64,000 bases of DNA from Phycicoccus sp. Soil802 (lineage in GTDB: Bacteria; Actinomycetota; Actinomycetes; Actinomycetales; Dermatophilaceae), in NCBI RefSeq assembly GCF_001429605.1, contig NZ_LMSS01000001.1, forward strand, positions 495,469 to 559,468. The letters are read 5' to 3'. This document shows, piece by piece, positions 1-9,262 of this stretch. Positions within the stretch are counted from its first letter, which is position 1. Each line of letters starts with the position of its first letter. A program made the translations under genes and the position numbers. The notes beneath the pieces are model-generated. The model did not search any database and was not told the DNA's origin. It saw only the letters and a program-made list of their open reading frames with translations.

Positions 1-584
1 AGTCCCAGCGTGCCGATCTCGTGGGACAGGGACACCACCACCTCGTCCCCGAGGACCTCGCGGGCGATGTCTGCGGCCGCGAGCTCGTGCTGGGCCGACA
101 TCGGGGAGAAGACCGCAGAGATGGCCACCGCGTCGACCAGACCGCGCACGGACTCGAAGAACACCCTGGTGGTGCCCGCGTCGAACGGGACGATCTCGCG
201 GCCGTCGTACTCGAAGCCCCCCTCGACCACGACGGCGTGGCCGCCCACGGCGCGGACGAGGTCCTCGGGCCAGCCGAGGAACGGCGGTGCGCCCAGCGTG
301 GACGGCGCGCCCACCCGGAGCACGGCGACGCTGTGCAACCGGCGCCGCTCGAGGACGGCGTTGGTGGCGTGGGTCGTGCCGAGCATCACGTGGCTGATCC
401 GCTGTGGGTCGACCCCGGGCTGCGCAGTCACCGCTGCGATGGCGGCGCGGATGCCGGCGGTGACGTCCTTCGACGTCGGCTGTTTCGTCTTCGCGACGAC
501 CTGGTCGTCACGGTCGAGGACCACGGCGTCGGTGTGGGTCCCGCCCACGTCGATACCGAGGCGGAGATCAAGCGTGTGCGGCAT
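1..584 (-). CDS. Hydantoinase/oxoprolinase family protein, N-terminal part (cut by window edge)
   Basis: The reading frame starts at an ATG at 584 and runs off the window, so about 194 codons are seen. The N-terminus contains DVGGTHTDAVV, the phosphate-binding loop of the ASKHA fold used by ATP-dependent hydantoinases and 5-oxoprolinases, followed by GTTHATNAVLERR, also typical of the HyuA family. It overlaps the end of the upstream DUF917 gene by 17 bp, so the two are probably translated together. HyuA-type and DUF917 proteins often occur as neighbours. The substrate cannot be read from sequence; a cyclic amide or hydantoin is only a family-level guess. Confidence 0.8.
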   Translation of the reverse strand, partial: MPHTLDLRLGIDVGGTHTDAVVLDRDDQVVAKTKQPTSKDVTAGIRAAIAAVTAQPGVDPQRISHVMLGTTHATNAVLERRRLHSVAVLRVGAPSTLGAPPFLGWPEDLVRAVGGHAVVVEGGFEYDGREIVPFDAGTTRVFFESVRGLVDAVAISAVFSPMSAQHELAAADIAREVLGDEVVVSLSHEIGTLG

Positions 585-1641
585 GGGAACCCTCCACAGG
601 GACGAAGTCGATGTCGTAGCCGAAGGCCCGCGGACCGGCGATCTCGATCCCGGCCGCCGTGCGCCAGATCGGCGCCGAGGGAAAGGCGATGACCACGACC
701 CGCTGGCCGTAGCGCACCCGCTCGGTGGCGATCGCGTCGGCGGTCTGGCTGTCCACGAGCGTGATCAGGTCGGGCACGATCGCGAGCACGGTGCCGTCCT
801 CGAGGGCCACCAGGTTCTCGTTCTGCACCTCGACCCGCACGTAGCGGCCGGCGTCGGCGCCGTAGCCCTCCACGACGATGCTTCCGCGCACGAACCCACC
901 GGCGGTGTGCCGCTCGACGTCGACCACCTTTCCCTCCACGAGCCGGATGGCGCCGACGACGTCGACCAGAGCTGCCACCGGATCGGCCGCACCGTCCACC
1001 GCGCGCCCGATCTGCAGGGCTCGCGTCACGCTCCCCTCGATGACCGCGCCTCGGGCCTGCCCGACCGTCATGACGTAGTCGGCCATTGCCGCTGCCCCGC
1101 CGAAGACCTCCGCCGCCGCGCGCGCCAGCCGTTCGGCCCAGCGCCCGTCGACGGGACGCAGCAACACGACGTTGCGGCGCTCGTCGGCCACGACGATGAG
1201 CTCCGGCTGCAGCCCCGCGACGTTCATCGACACCATGTGCACCTCGGGGAAGGCACGGCCGATCGCGTCGGCGTCGACCACGGGTAGACCGGTCCGGGCC
1301 GCGGCGGCCAAGGGGAAGAGGCCGTTGCCGCCGCCGATCTCGCTGGCCATCAGCGCGACCACCGGCGCACCCAGCGCCTGCTCCACCGCGTCCCGAAGGT
1401 AGGTCACCTCTTGGCCGGACCCGAGCTTCTCCGCTCCCACCGACGGCGCACCGATGCCGCCGACCGGCATGAGGATGCCGTCGTCGGGCAGGTCGTCCAG
1501 GGTGACCAGCCGGACGGGGCCGAAGTCGCGCAACGCCTGCCGCGCGATGAGGGCGTCCGTCGCGACCTCCCCGCCACCGCCGGTGCCCAGCACCGCACAC
1601 CCTCGGGCCAGGGCCTCTACATCCGTTGCCTCGATCATCAT
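568..1641 (-). CDS. DUF917 family protein
   Basis: The protein has 357 residues and begins MMIEATDVEALARGCAVLGTGGGG. The glycine-rich GTGGGGEVATDAL stretch near residue 20 is the hallmark of the DUF917 family, whose members are commonly paired with hydantoinase genes. The start is at 1641 or 1638 (two adjacent ATG codons). A TAGCGT hexamer on the minus strand at 1655-1650, 8 nt before the ATG, could be a -10 element. The gene is divergent from a PucR-type regulator, which suggests that regulator controls the pair. Biochemical function is not known to me. Confidence 0.75.
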   Translation of the reverse strand: MMIEATDVEALARGCAVLGTGGGGEVATDALIARQALRDFGPVRLVTLDDLPDDGILMPVGGIGAPSVGAEKLGSGQEVTYLRDAVEQALGAPVVALMASEIGGGNGLFPLAAAARTGLPVVDADAIGRAFPEVHMVSMNVAGLQPELIVVADERRNVVLLRPVDGRWAERLARAAAEVFGGAAAMADYVMTVGQARGAVIEGSVTRALQIGRAVDGAADPVAALVDVVGAIRLVEGKVVDVERHTAGGFVRGSIVVEGYGADAGRYVRVEVQNENLVALEDGTVLAIVPDLITLVDSQTADAIATERVRYGQRVVVIAFPSAPIWRTAAGIEIAGPRAFGYDIDFVPVEGSHAAHA

Positions 1642-1742
1642 GGTGCCCGACGCTAGTGACGTTGACGGCGTTACTCTTGGTCCAGGGATACAGAGTCTTG
1701 AACGCCATTGGATCCGCAGTACAGATTACCGAGGAGTCGCAG
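1642..1742. promoter_or_regulatory. Divergent control region between DUF917 operon and pucR-like gene
   Basis: The 101 bp separate the two divergent genes. On the plus strand TTGACG at 1662-1667 resembles a -35 box with GGATAC about 18 bp downstream; on the minus strand TAGCGT at 1655-1650 is a possible -10 for DUF917. The ribosome-binding site GAGGAG lies just before the GTG at 1743. I see no clear inverted repeat for the regulator. Confidence 0.35.
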
Positions 1743-3224
1743 GTGGACGTGAGCGTCGAGGACCTGCTCCGAGGCCCCGCCGGAGCCTGGCTCAGCCCGC
1801 GGGTGGTGCCCGACAGCCCTCGCGGGATCGACCAGGCCACCCTGCTCGAAGACGTCTCCTTCAGCGATGCGCTCCGCCCTGGTGCCGTGGCAGTGTTGAG
1901 CCGGGCCGCTGAACGCGGGGCCAGCGGCTACCGGTTCGACGTGCTCGTCCGCGACGCGGTCGCCATGGAGGTGGCGGCGCTCGTGGTCCGGGCGTCCACC
2001 CGCCGGTCGGTCACGGCCGAGAGCCTGGCGTTGCGTGGCCGGGTGGCCCTGCTGGAAGTGGCCGACACCGCCGACCCGCTCCAGGTGCTCGACTGGATCG
2101 GCGCCGTGGTCAGCGGGGACTCCCGGGCCGACCTCGCCAGGCTCGCCGCCGCGGCAGCATTCGAGCCGGACGAGTCGCAGCCCGTCGACGCCATCATCGA
2201 GGAGCTGACCCGGCTGACAGGGGTGACTCTCGCGCTCGGGTCCGAGGACCTCGGTGTCACGGGCGTCGGAGCGGAGATCGTCGTCGACGGCGTCGCGTCC
2301 GGCACGGTGGTCTCGACGGAGGACAGCCCCCGGGCGACGGTGGCCTGCCGGTTGGCCGCCGCCACGCTGTCCGCCGCGCTGACCGAGCGCGAGCACACGG
2401 TGATGCGGCCAGTGCGCTCCGCCTCGAGTGCCCTTGGCCAGCTGCTGCTGTGCTCGCAGGCCAGCCTCGCGACGGTGGCCGGCCGCGCGGTCGACGCCGG
2501 GCTGGCGGTGGACGGGTGGCACTGTGCCGTGCGGGTCACTGTGGACGGCGCCTCCGGCGAGCCCGACGAGGCGGTCCTCGCCGCCTTGGAGCAGCAGGTG
2601 GCCCAGGTGATCGCCCGCCGTGGCCGCGACCCCCGCGTCTCCTGGACGGTCGCCCGGCCCGACGTCTCGGTGGTCCTCGTGCGGACCACTCGGGCGGACC
2701 CTCGGCGTCGCAGCGAGCCGCTCGGCCGGGTCATGGTCGACGAGGTGCTGCGCGAGGTGTTTGACCGGGCTCCGGACGACCGGTTCCGGGTCGGGGTCGG
2801 CACCCCCCATGACGGCGCCAGCGGCCTGCGGATCTCGGTGGAGGAGGCGCGGATCGCCCTCGCGTCCGCCCAGCTGAAGGACGACGCCGTCAGCATCGCG
2901 ACCTTCGACGCGCTGGGGCTGCGGCGGATGCTGGCGGAGTGGCTGGCCACCGACACCGCACGCGACACGGTGCGCGACCTGCTGGCGCCGCTCGACGCGC
3001 TGGGCCCTGAGAAGTCCGCCCTGGCGGTCGAGACGCTGCACGCCTACCTCGACGAGCGGGGTTCCCTCAAGCGTGCCGCCGCACGACTCAACGTGCACCG
3101 CAACGCAGTGGTCTACCGGATGGGGCAGATTGCCGACTGCCTGCCCTACGACCTGACGGACGCCGACGACCGCTTCACCCTGCAGCTGGCCTGCCGGGCG
3201 AGGCTCATGACGGCCAAGCCCTAG
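1743..3224 (+). CDS. PucR family transcriptional regulator
   Basis: The protein has 493 residues counted from the GTG at 1743, chosen because GAGGAG stands 7-9 nt upstream; an ATG at 1626 would overlap the divergent gene. The C-terminal 65 residues (TLHAYLDERGSLKRAAARLN then VHRNAVVYRMGQI) form the PucR-type helix-turn-helix; a GGDEF-like central region precedes it. PucR proteins respond to purine or amino acid catabolites and usually control adjacent catabolic genes. Its divergence from DUF917-hydantoinase suggests it regulates them. The effector is unknown. Confidence 0.8.
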   Translation: MDVSVEDLLRGPAGAWLSPRVVPDSPRGIDQATLLEDVSFSDALRPGAVAVLSRAAERGASGYRFDVLVRDAVAMEVAALVVRASTRRSVTAESLALRGRVALLEVADTADPLQVLDWIGAVVSGDSRADLARLAAAAAFEPDESQPVDAIIEELTRLTGVTLALGSEDLGVTGVGAEIVVDGVASGTVVSTEDSPRATVACRLAAATLSAALTEREHTVMRPVRSASSALGQLLLCSQASLATVAGRAVDAGLAVDGWHCAVRVTVDGASGEPDEAVLAALEQQVAQVIARRGRDPRVSWTVARPDVSVVLVRTTRADPRRRSEPLGRVMVDEVLREVFDRAPDDRFRVGVGTPHDGASGLRISVEEARIALASAQLKDDAVSIATFDALGLRRMLAEWLATDTARDTVRDLLAPLDALGPEKSALAVETLHAYLDERGSLKRAAARLNVHRNAVVYRMGQIADCLPYDLTDADDRFTLQLACRARLMTAKP

Positions 3225-3235
3225 ACCGGCACAGG

Positions 3236-3856
3236 TCAGTGGCCGGTGACGGCCGGCCCGTGGTTCCAGACCCGGATCGCGGGCTGCTCGCGCTCGAACT
3301 GCAGCACGCTGACCGACCCCGCGTCGAGCAGCAGCTGGGCGCCCAGGCGCGGCTCCTGGCGCAGGAAGACGCTGGTGAGGACCCGCAGGCAGTGGCCGTG
3401 CCCGACCAGTGCGACGTCCCCTTCGGCCATCGCGGCGAGGGCGCGCTTGACGACGCGCGAGGCGCGGGCCGCCACCTCCTCCACGGTCTCGCCGGGGGTG
3501 TCGCCCGGCGGCACGCCGTCACGGAACACGGTCCAGTCGTAGCCGAGCTCGTCCCGGATCTGCGGCGTGGTCAGGCCTTCGTAGCCGCCGTAGTCCCACT
3601 CGAGGAGGTCGTCGTCGACCTCGGGCGTCAGTCCCGCGAGCTCAGCGGTCCGTCGCGCGCGCTGCAGCGAGGAGCTGAGGGTGAGGACGAAGTCGTAGTC
3701 GGCGACCAGCCGACCGGCCTGACGGGCGAGCTCCTCACCGTGCTCGGTCAGCGGGACGTCGGTGCGCCCGGTGTGCCTCCCCGACCTCGACCACTCCGTC
3801 TCGCCGTGGCGCAGCAGCACGAGTCGGCCATCTGGTGTCGCGGGCGGCGAGGTCAC
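3236..3856 (-). CDS. Histidine phosphatase (phosphoglycerate mutase-like) family protein
   Basis: The protein has 206 residues. It contains LVLLRHGETEW, the RHG catalytic motif of the histidine phosphatase superfamily, and a second conserved His in VALVGHGHCLRVL. The GTG at 3856 is preferred because CAGACT (minus strand, 3868-3863) ends exactly 6 nt upstream, the leaderless promoter pattern seen at many genes here; a longer frame would run through the divergent PhzF gene. The substrate (sugar phosphate, nucleotide or other) cannot be told from sequence. Confidence 0.8.
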   Translation of the reverse strand: MTSPPATPDGRLVLLRHGETEWSRSGRHTGRTDVPLTEHGEELARQAGRLVADYDFVLTLSSSLQRARRTAELAGLTPEVDDDLLEWDYGGYEGLTTPQIRDELGYDWTVFRDGVPPGDTPGETVEEVAARASRVVKRALAAMAEGDVALVGHGHCLRVLTSVFLRQEPRLGAQLLLDAGSVSVLQFEREQPAIRVWNHGPAVTGH

Positions 3857-3881
3857 GGCGCCAGTCTGACAGAGTGGGCGC

Positions 3882-4727
3882 ATGCGCTTGAGGTACCGGC
3901 TGCTCAACGTCTTCGCGCACGCGGACGACCCGTTCTCGGGGAACCCACTGTGCGTCTTCGAGGACGGCTCGGCACTCTCCGACGGCCAGATGCTCGCGCT
4001 GGCACGGCAGTTCAACCTCTCCGAGACGACGTTCCTCGTGGCCCCGGCAGCGGGCGCCGACGCGGGGGTCCGGATCTTCACGACGTCCTTCGAGATGCCC
4101 TTCGCCGGGCACCCGACGCTCGGCACCGCCCACGTCGCCCGCGAGCTCCACGGGCTGGGTGACCGGCTCGGCCTGTCGATGCCGGCCGGCGTGGTCCCCG
4201 TGGCGGCGCAGGGAGACCGGTGGACCCTCACCGCCAACTCCGGCCACGTGGAAGCAGACCTGGCCGTCGACGACGCCGCGGCGGCCCTCGGGCTGGACCC
4301 CGAGGACCTCGTCGGTCCCGTGCAGCAGGTCAGCGTGGGCACCTCCCAGGTCATCGCCCAGGCCGCCTCCGTCGAGGCAGTGCGGCGCGCCCGAGCCAGG
4401 CCCGAGCTGCTCGGCGGGTATGCCGGCATGGGCGCCAGAGGTGGCGAGACGCTCGTCTACGTGTGGTCACCCTCGGGGGAGGGGCGGATCGAGGCGAGGG
4501 CCCTGGTCAGCGACGGCCAGGCCGTGTCGGAGGACCCTGCCACGGGATCGGCATGCTCGAACCTCGGTGCGTGGTTGGTGGCCCAGGGCCGGTCGGGTCG
4601 CTGGACGGTCAGCCAGGGGGAGCAGGTCTCGCGGCCCTCGTCCCTCGAGCTCGGCGTGACCGAGGAGGGGACGGTCACGGTCGGCGGGCTGGTCCGCGTC
4701 GTGGGGTCCGGAGAGGTCGTGCTCTGA
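3882..4727 (+). CDS. PhzF family isomerase
   Basis: The protein has 281 residues. FNLSETTFLV carries the conserved glutamate of PhzF-type isomerases, and EDPATGSACSNLGAWL near the C-terminus matches the DPATGSA signature. It has the two-lobed diaminopimelate epimerase-like fold. There is no phenazine cluster nearby, so a role in phenazine synthesis is unlikely; most such homologues have unknown substrates. CAGAGT at 3870-3875 ends 6 nt before the ATG, indicating a leaderless transcript. TGATG joins its stop to the next gene. Confidence 0.85.
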   Translation: MRLRYRLLNVFAHADDPFSGNPLCVFEDGSALSDGQMLALARQFNLSETTFLVAPAAGADAGVRIFTTSFEMPFAGHPTLGTAHVARELHGLGDRLGLSMPAGVVPVAAQGDRWTLTANSGHVEADLAVDDAAAALGLDPEDLVGPVQQVSVGTSQVIAQAASVEAVRRARARPELLGGYAGMGARGGETLVYVWSPSGEGRIEARALVSDGQAVSEDPATGSACSNLGAWLVAQGRSGRWTVSQGEQVSRPSSLELGVTEEGTVTVGGLVRVVGSGEVVL

Positions 4728-5266
4728 TGGCGGGCTACATCGTGTTCCTGCGGGCGGTCAACGTCGGGAAGCGCCAGCTGAAGATGGCCGACGCGCGAGA
4801 AGTCCTGTCGGACAACGGTTTCGGTGACGTCGAGTCCCACATCCAGACCGGCAACTTCTTCGTGTCCTCGCCGCTGCGCAGTGTGCCGAAGCTCGAGACC
4901 GAGGTGGGTCGGGTCCTCAGTGCCCATGCCGGCTTCGACATCGTGGCCATCGCCCGCAAGCCCGCCGAGCTGCCGGCCCTGCTCAAGGAGGTGGACGGCA
5001 TACCGGAGCAGGTGAAGGGGGAGACGAGTCGCTACGTCAGCTTCTGCACGACCGCACCGTCCGCGGCCGCGACCAAGGAGCTGCACGCGCAGGAGGCCGC
5101 GCGCGAGCGCGCCACCGTCATCGGGAAGGATGTCCTCATGGAGTTCGCGGTGCCGTTCAACGAGGCCAAGCTCACCGGCGCGCGCATCGAGAAGATCCTT
5201 GGTGTCCCGGGGACGGCCCGGAACATCACCGTCGTCCGCGCGCTGGCGCAGAAGTGGGGTGCCTGA
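4727..5266 (+). CDS. DUF1697 family protein
   Basis: The protein has 179 residues and begins MAGYIVFLRAVNVGKRQLKM, the standard N-terminus of DUF1697 proteins (FLRgiNVGg-like). QTGNFFVSS is the second conserved segment. The ATG overlaps the PhzF stop codon (TGATG) and its own stop overlaps the OsmC start in the same way, so the three genes are translationally coupled. Function is unknown; these are small soluble alpha/beta proteins. Confidence 0.85.
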   Translation: MAGYIVFLRAVNVGKRQLKMADAREVLSDNGFGDVESHIQTGNFFVSSPLRSVPKLETEVGRVLSAHAGFDIVAIARKPAELPALLKEVDGIPEQVKGETSRYVSFCTTAPSAAATKELHAQEAARERATVIGKDVLMEFAVPFNEAKLTGARIEKILGVPGTARNITVVRALAQKWGA

Positions 5267-5715
5267 TGGCAGAAGAGACCGGCGGCACGGGTACCGGCCA
5301 CCGCTCGATCAGCATGACCCGGGTCGAGAAGGGGCTGTACGAGGTCACCAACGCCAGGGGCGGCACGATGCTCCTGGGCGGGGGAGGGGACTCCACCGAC
5401 TTCACCCCCGTGGAGCTGTTGCTCGCCGCGATCGCCGGCTGCAGTGCCACCGACGTCGACTTCATCACGACCAAGCGGGTCCAGCCGACGTCATTCACGG
5501 TGACGGGGGCGGGGGAGAAGCTGCGGGACGACGACGGCAACCGGATGGGCGACCTCCGGGTGGAGTTCTCGGTGACCTACCCCGAGGGCGCTGACGGTGA
5601 CCGAGCCCGGGAGATGCTGCCCAAGGCGATCGCGATGTCCCACGACCGGCTCTGCACGGTCACCCGCACGGTGGTGCTGGGCACCCCCATCGTCAGTGGG
5701 ATGGCGCAGGACTAG
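5266..5715 (+). CDS. OsmC family peroxidase-like protein
   Basis: The protein has 149 residues. The two redox cysteines expected for OsmC/Ohr-fold hydroperoxidases are visible: AAIAGCSATDV in the central helix and HDRLCTVTRTV near the C-terminus. OsmC-type proteins reduce organic hydroperoxides with thiol donors in the cytoplasm. The start is the ATG overlapping the DUF1697 stop; a longer ATG at 5254 is less likely. The 3' end overlaps the convergent reductase gene by 4 bp. Confidence 0.85.
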   Translation: MAEETGGTGTGHRSISMTRVEKGLYEVTNARGGTMLLGGGGDSTDFTPVELLLAAIAGCSATDVDFITTKRVQPTSFTVTGAGEKLRDDDGNRMGDLRVEFSVTYPEGADGDRAREMLPKAIAMSHDRLCTVTRTVVLGTPIVSGMAQD

Positions 5716-6275
5716 GGGCGGTCGACCAGGTAGCGCAGGAACACCACTCCGTCGCCGAAGGTGTGCTGCTCGGCCAGCCGCAGGGCGACGGTGGCGTCAC
5801 GGGGCAGGGCTGGAGTTCCACCACCGACCGAGACCGGGTGCAGGTAGAGGGAGACCTCGTCGACCAGGCCGGCCCGGAAGGCCTCGGCCGCCAGGGTCGG
5901 GCCACCGATGCCGAGGTCGGCCGGCGACGTGGCCTTGCGCTGCGCGAGGCCGGCGGCGCCGAGGTCGTGCACGAGCTCGGTCCGTGGGCTGTCCACCTCC
6001 GTCAGGGTGCTGGAGACGACGACCTTGTCGGCGGCCTGCCAGATCCGCCGGTAGTCGGCAGACACCGAGGATCGGTCCGACCCATTGTCGTCGCTCGCCC
6101 AGTAGCGCATCACCTCCCACATGCGACGGCCGTAGACATAGGTGCCGACGGTGCGCTCACGGTCGTTGACGAAGGCGTGCACCTCCTCGCTCGGCACTGC
6201 CCAGGCGAAGCTCCCTGAGGCATCGACGGTGTAGCCATCGAGCGAGGCGATCGCGGAGTAGAGGAGCCGGGCCAC
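5712..6275 (-). CDS. Dihydrofolate reductase family protein (RibD C-terminal-like)
   Basis: The protein has 187 residues and begins MARLLYSAIASLDGYTVDA, the beta1-alpha1 segment of the RibD-C/DHFR-like fold; TYVYGRRMWEVM and LGIGGPTLAAEAFRAGLVDE are further family segments. These NADPH-dependent reductases act on pteridine, flavin precursors or unknown substrates. The start is GTG at 6275, just downstream of the kbl stop with GAGGCGGG as ribosome-binding site, so it is probably the last gene of the tdh-kbl operon. Confidence 0.8.
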   Translation of the reverse strand: MARLLYSAIASLDGYTVDASGSFAWAVPSEEVHAFVNDRERTVGTYVYGRRMWEVMRYWASDDNGSDRSSVSADYRRIWQAADKVVVSSTLTEVDSPRTELVHDLGAAGLAQRKATSPADLGIGGPTLAAEAFRAGLVDEVSLYLHPVSVGGGTPALPRDATVALRLAEQHTFGDGVVFLRYLVDRP

Positions 6276-6284
6276 GGTCCCGCC

Positions 6285-7493
6285 TCAGGCGACCCGGTCG
6301 CGAGCGGCCACGAAGGCGGCGACGCAGGCCCGCACGTCGTCCTCGGAGTGGCCCGCGGACAGCTGCACGCGGATGCGCGCCTTGCCCTGGGGCACCACGG
6401 GATACGAGAACGCGATGACGTAGACGCCCTGCTCGAGCATCGCGTCGGCGACCTGGGCGGCCAGCCGCGCGCCGTCGTCGCCGGGGAACATGACCGGGGT
6501 GATGGCGTGCTCGCCGGGCAGGAGCGTGAAGCCGGCATCGGTCATCAGCTCGCGGAACAGCACCGAGTTGGCCTGCAGCCGGGCCCGCGCGTCCTGCGAG
6601 CCGGCGGCGATCTCGAGGGCCTTGAGGGAGCCGGCTGCCACGCTCGGGGCGACCGCGTTGGAGAAGAGGTAGGGACGGGACCGCTGCCGGAGCAGGTCGA
6701 CGATCTCGCGGTGCGCACTGACATAGCCTCCGGAGGCGCCTCCGAGGGCCTTGCCCAGGGTGCCGGTGACGATGTCGACCCGATCCATGACCCCGAACCG
6801 TTCGGGGGTCCCGCGACCGCCAGCACCCACGAACCCGACGGCATGGCTGTCGTCGACGAGCACCATCGCCCCGAACTCGTCGGCGAGGTCGCAGATCTGG
6901 TCGAGCGGGGCCAGGAACCCATCCATCGAGAACACCCCGTCGGTCACGACTACCTTGCGTCGCGCGCCGCCCTCCGTGGCTGCCTCGAGCTGCGTGCGCA
7001 GGTCGGCCATGTCCGCGTTCTTGTAGCGGAACCGCCTGGCCTTGGACAGCCGGATGCCGTCGATGATCGAGGCGTGGTTCAGCTCGTCCGAGATGATCGC
7101 GTCCTCCGCCCCGAACAGCACCTCGAACACACCACCGTTGGCGTCGAAGCAGGACGAGTAGAGGATGGTGTCCTCCATCTGCAGGAAGTCGGACAGCGCC
7201 CCCTCCAGCTGCTTGTGCAGCTCCTGCGTGCCACAGATGAAGCGCACGCTCGCCATGCCGAACCCCCAGTCCTGCAACGCCTTTGCCGCGGCGGCCTCGA
7301 CGTCCGGGTGGTCGGCCAGACCCAGGTAGTTGTTGGCGCAGAAGTTGAGCGCCTCCGCCCGGACGCCATCGGCGCGGGCGGTGGTGATGTGGGACGACTG
7401 CGGCGAGGACAGCTCGCGCTCACGCTTGTAGAGGCCGGCTTCCTCGATCTCACGCAGGGTCGCGGCCAGCTCGTCCTTGACGGTGCCGTACAT
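6285..7493 (-). CDS. kbl: Glycine C-acetyltransferase (2-amino-3-ketobutyrate CoA ligase)
   Basis: The protein has 402 residues, the usual length. It is an alpha-oxoamine synthase: [30 protein letters not shown], and [16 protein letters not shown], which holds the PLP-binding lysine. It cleaves 2-amino-3-oxobutyrate with CoA to glycine and acetyl-CoA, completing threonine breakdown after Tdh. The upstream tdh stop is 3 bp from the ATG, so tdh and kbl form a two-step operon. Confidence 0.95.
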   Translation of the reverse strand: MYGTVKDELAATLREIEEAGLYKRERELSSPQSSHITTARADGVRAEALNFCANNYLGLADHPDVEAAAAKALQDWGFGMASVRFICGTQELHKQLEGALSDFLQMEDTILYSSCFDANGGVFEVLFGAEDAIISDELNHASIIDGIRLSKARRFRYKNADMADLRTQLEAATEGGARRKVVVTDGVFSMDGFLAPLDQICDLADEFGAMVLVDDSHAVGFVGAGGRGTPERFGVMDRVDIVTGTLGKALGGASGGYVSAHREIVDLLRQRSRPYLFSNAVAPSVAAGSLKALEIAAGSQDARARLQANSVLFRELMTDAGFTLLPGEHAITPVMFPGDDGARLAAQVADAMLEQGVYVIAFSYPVVPQGKARIRVQLSAGHSEDDVRACVAAFVAARDRVA

Positions 7494-7496
7494 CGC

Positions 7497-8546
7497 TCAG
7501 CTCCAATCCATGATGACCTTGCCGCACTGCCCTGACCGGGCCGCGGCGAAGGCGTCCGGCCACTGCTCGGCAGGGAGGCGGTGGGTGATGACCGACGCGA
7601 TCCGGTCGCGCAGGACGGGTGAGTTCCCGAGCATCGAGCTCATCGCGTACCAGGTGTCGTACATCTCGCGGCCGTAGATGCCCTTGATCGTGATCATGTG
7701 CGTGATGACCCGGCCCCAGTCGATGGGGAAGGGGTCCTTGGGCAGGCCGAGCATGGCGACCCGCCCGCCGTGGTTCATGTGGGCGAGCATGTCCTCCACG
7801 GCGCTGGGCACCCCGGACATCTCCAGGCCGACGTCGAAGCCCTCCTTCATGCCTAGGGTCTGCATCGCCTCTCCGAGGTCTGAGGTGCGCACGTTGACGA
7901 CGAGGTCCGCGCCGGCGTCCTTGGCCAGCGCCAGGCGGTAGTCGCTGAGGTCGGTGACGACGACGTGCCGGGCCCCGACGTGGCGGGCCAGCGCGGCGGC
8001 CATCACGCCGATCGGTCCTGCTCCGGTGATGACGACGTCCTCGCCCGCCATCGGGAACGAGAGTGCCGTGTGGGTGGCGTTGCCCAGGGGGTCGAAGACC
8101 GCACCGAGGTCGGGGTCGAGGTCGTCGGGCTGGACCCAGACGTTCGAGGCAGGGATCACGACGAAGTCGGCGAAGGCTCCGTCCCGGTTCACCCCGATCC
8201 CCTTGGTGTGGATGCACATGTGACGTCGGCCGGCCCGGCAGTTGCGACACGTCCCGCAGACGATGTGCCCCTCGCCGGAGGCGCGCTGGCCGACCTTCAC
8301 CGAGTCGACGTCCTCGCCCACCTCGACCACCTCGCCGTAGAACTCGTGGCCGATGGTCATCGGCGCCTTGACGGTCGAGGCCGCCCAGTCGTCCCACTGC
8401 TCGAGGTGGAGGTCGGTGCCGCAGAGGCCGGCCCGCAGGACGCGGATCTTGACGTCGTTGGGGCCGGGTTGCGGTTCGGGGACGTCCACCATCTCCAGTC
8501 CGGGGCCGGCGTGGGTCTTCACGAGTGCTCGCACGCCGAACAACAT
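7497..8546 (-). CDS. tdh: L-threonine 3-dehydrogenase
   Basis: The protein has 349 residues from the ATG at 8546. CGTDLHLEQWDDW with IGHEFYGEV gives the catalytic zinc site, CGTCRNCRAGRRHMC the structural zinc cysteines, and ITGAGPIGVMAAALA the NAD-binding Rossmann loop. It oxidises threonine to 2-amino-3-oxobutyrate, the substrate of the next gene, kbl. The frame extends upstream to 8627, but family length and GGGAACGG upstream favour the internal ATG. Confidence 0.95.
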   Translation of the reverse strand: MLFGVRALVKTHAGPGLEMVDVPEPQPGPNDVKIRVLRAGLCGTDLHLEQWDDWAASTVKAPMTIGHEFYGEVVEVGEDVDSVKVGQRASGEGHIVCGTCRNCRAGRRHMCIHTKGIGVNRDGAFADFVVIPASNVWVQPDDLDPDLGAVFDPLGNATHTALSFPMAGEDVVITGAGPIGVMAAALARHVGARHVVVTDLSDYRLALAKDAGADLVVNVRTSDLGEAMQTLGMKEGFDVGLEMSGVPSAVEDMLAHMNHGGRVAMLGLPKDPFPIDWGRVITHMITIKGIYGREMYDTWYAMSSMLGNSPVLRDRIASVITHRLPAEQWPDAFAAARSGQCGKVIMDWS

Positions 8547-8567
8547 AGCCGTCCGTTCCCGGCCCGC

Positions 8568-8629
8568 GTATGCCGTGGGGTCACCACCGCGGCCCAGCCA
8601 TGCGCACCTGCCGTGACCACGCGGCATAC
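8568..8629. repeat. Two inverted copies of the dispersed octamer GTATGCCG
   Basis: GTATGCCG lies at 8568-8575 and its complement CGGCATAC at 8622-8629, between the divergent tdh and yciO genes. They belong to a family of about 36 exact copies spread over the window (see findings). The second copy overlaps the probable -10 (TACAGT, 8627-8632) of yciO. Confidence 0.6.
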
Positions 8630-8638
8630 AGTCACTGC

Positions 8639-9259
8639 ATGGCCCGCTATCTCGACGTGCACCCGGTGGACCCGCAGCCGCGGGCGATCGGCCAGGCGGT
8701 CCAGCTGATCCGCGACGGGGGGCTGGTCGCGTACCCGACCGACTCCGGCTACGCGCTGGGCTGCGCCCTGGGCAACCAGGAGGGCAAGGAGCGGATCGTG
8801 CGGATCCGGCACCTCGACGACAAGCACCACTTCACGCTCGTCTGTGCCGACTTCGCCCAGCTCGGCCAGCTGGTGCACATCGACAACCGGGTGTTCCGCG
8901 CGATCAAGGCGGCCACGCCGGGTCCGTACACGTTCATCCTGCCGGCCACCAAGGACGTGCCCCGCCGGCTGCTGCACCCGAAGAAGAAGACCGTGGGTGT
9001 CAGGATCCCCGACAACCGCGTGGTGCAGGCGCTGCTGGCCGAGCTCGGGGAGCCGATGCTGTCGAGCACGCTGATCCTGCCCGAGGAGACGGCGCCGATG
9101 ACCGAGGGCTGGTTGGTCAAGGAGGAGCTGGACCACCAGGTCGACGCGGTCATCGACGCGGGGGAGTGTGGCACCGATCCCACGACGGTGGTCGACTACT
9201 CCGACGGCACTCCGGAGGTCACCCGAGTCGGTGCGGGAGACCCGTCGCCGTTCGAGTGA
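8639..9259 (+). CDS. yciO: YciO family protein (YrdC/Sua5 fold)
   Basis: The protein has 206 residues. YPTDSGYALGCALGN, TPGPYTFILPATK, RLLHPKKKTVGVRIPDN and GEPMLSSTLILP follow the YciO branch of the YrdC/Sua5 family from end to end. Relatives make threonylcarbamoyl-AMP for tRNA t6A; whether YciO does so in vivo is less settled. The ATG at 8639 is chosen because TACAGT at 8627-8632 ends exactly 6 nt before it, a leaderless arrangement; the longer frame from 8570 has no support. Confidence 0.85.
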   Translation: MARYLDVHPVDPQPRAIGQAVQLIRDGGLVAYPTDSGYALGCALGNQEGKERIVRIRHLDDKHHFTLVCADFAQLGQLVHIDNRVFRAIKAATPGPYTFILPATKDVPRRLLHPKKKTVGVRIPDNRVVQALLAELGEPMLSSTLILPEETAPMTEGWLVKEELDHQVDAVIDAGECGTDPTTVVDYSDGTPEVTRVGAGDPSPFE

Positions 9260-9262
9260 GGG

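Noticed and set aside
3857-4429. Upstream extension of the histidine phosphatase frame to 4429
   Set aside because: It would run antisense through the well-supported PhzF gene and has no phosphatase homology before residue VTSPP.
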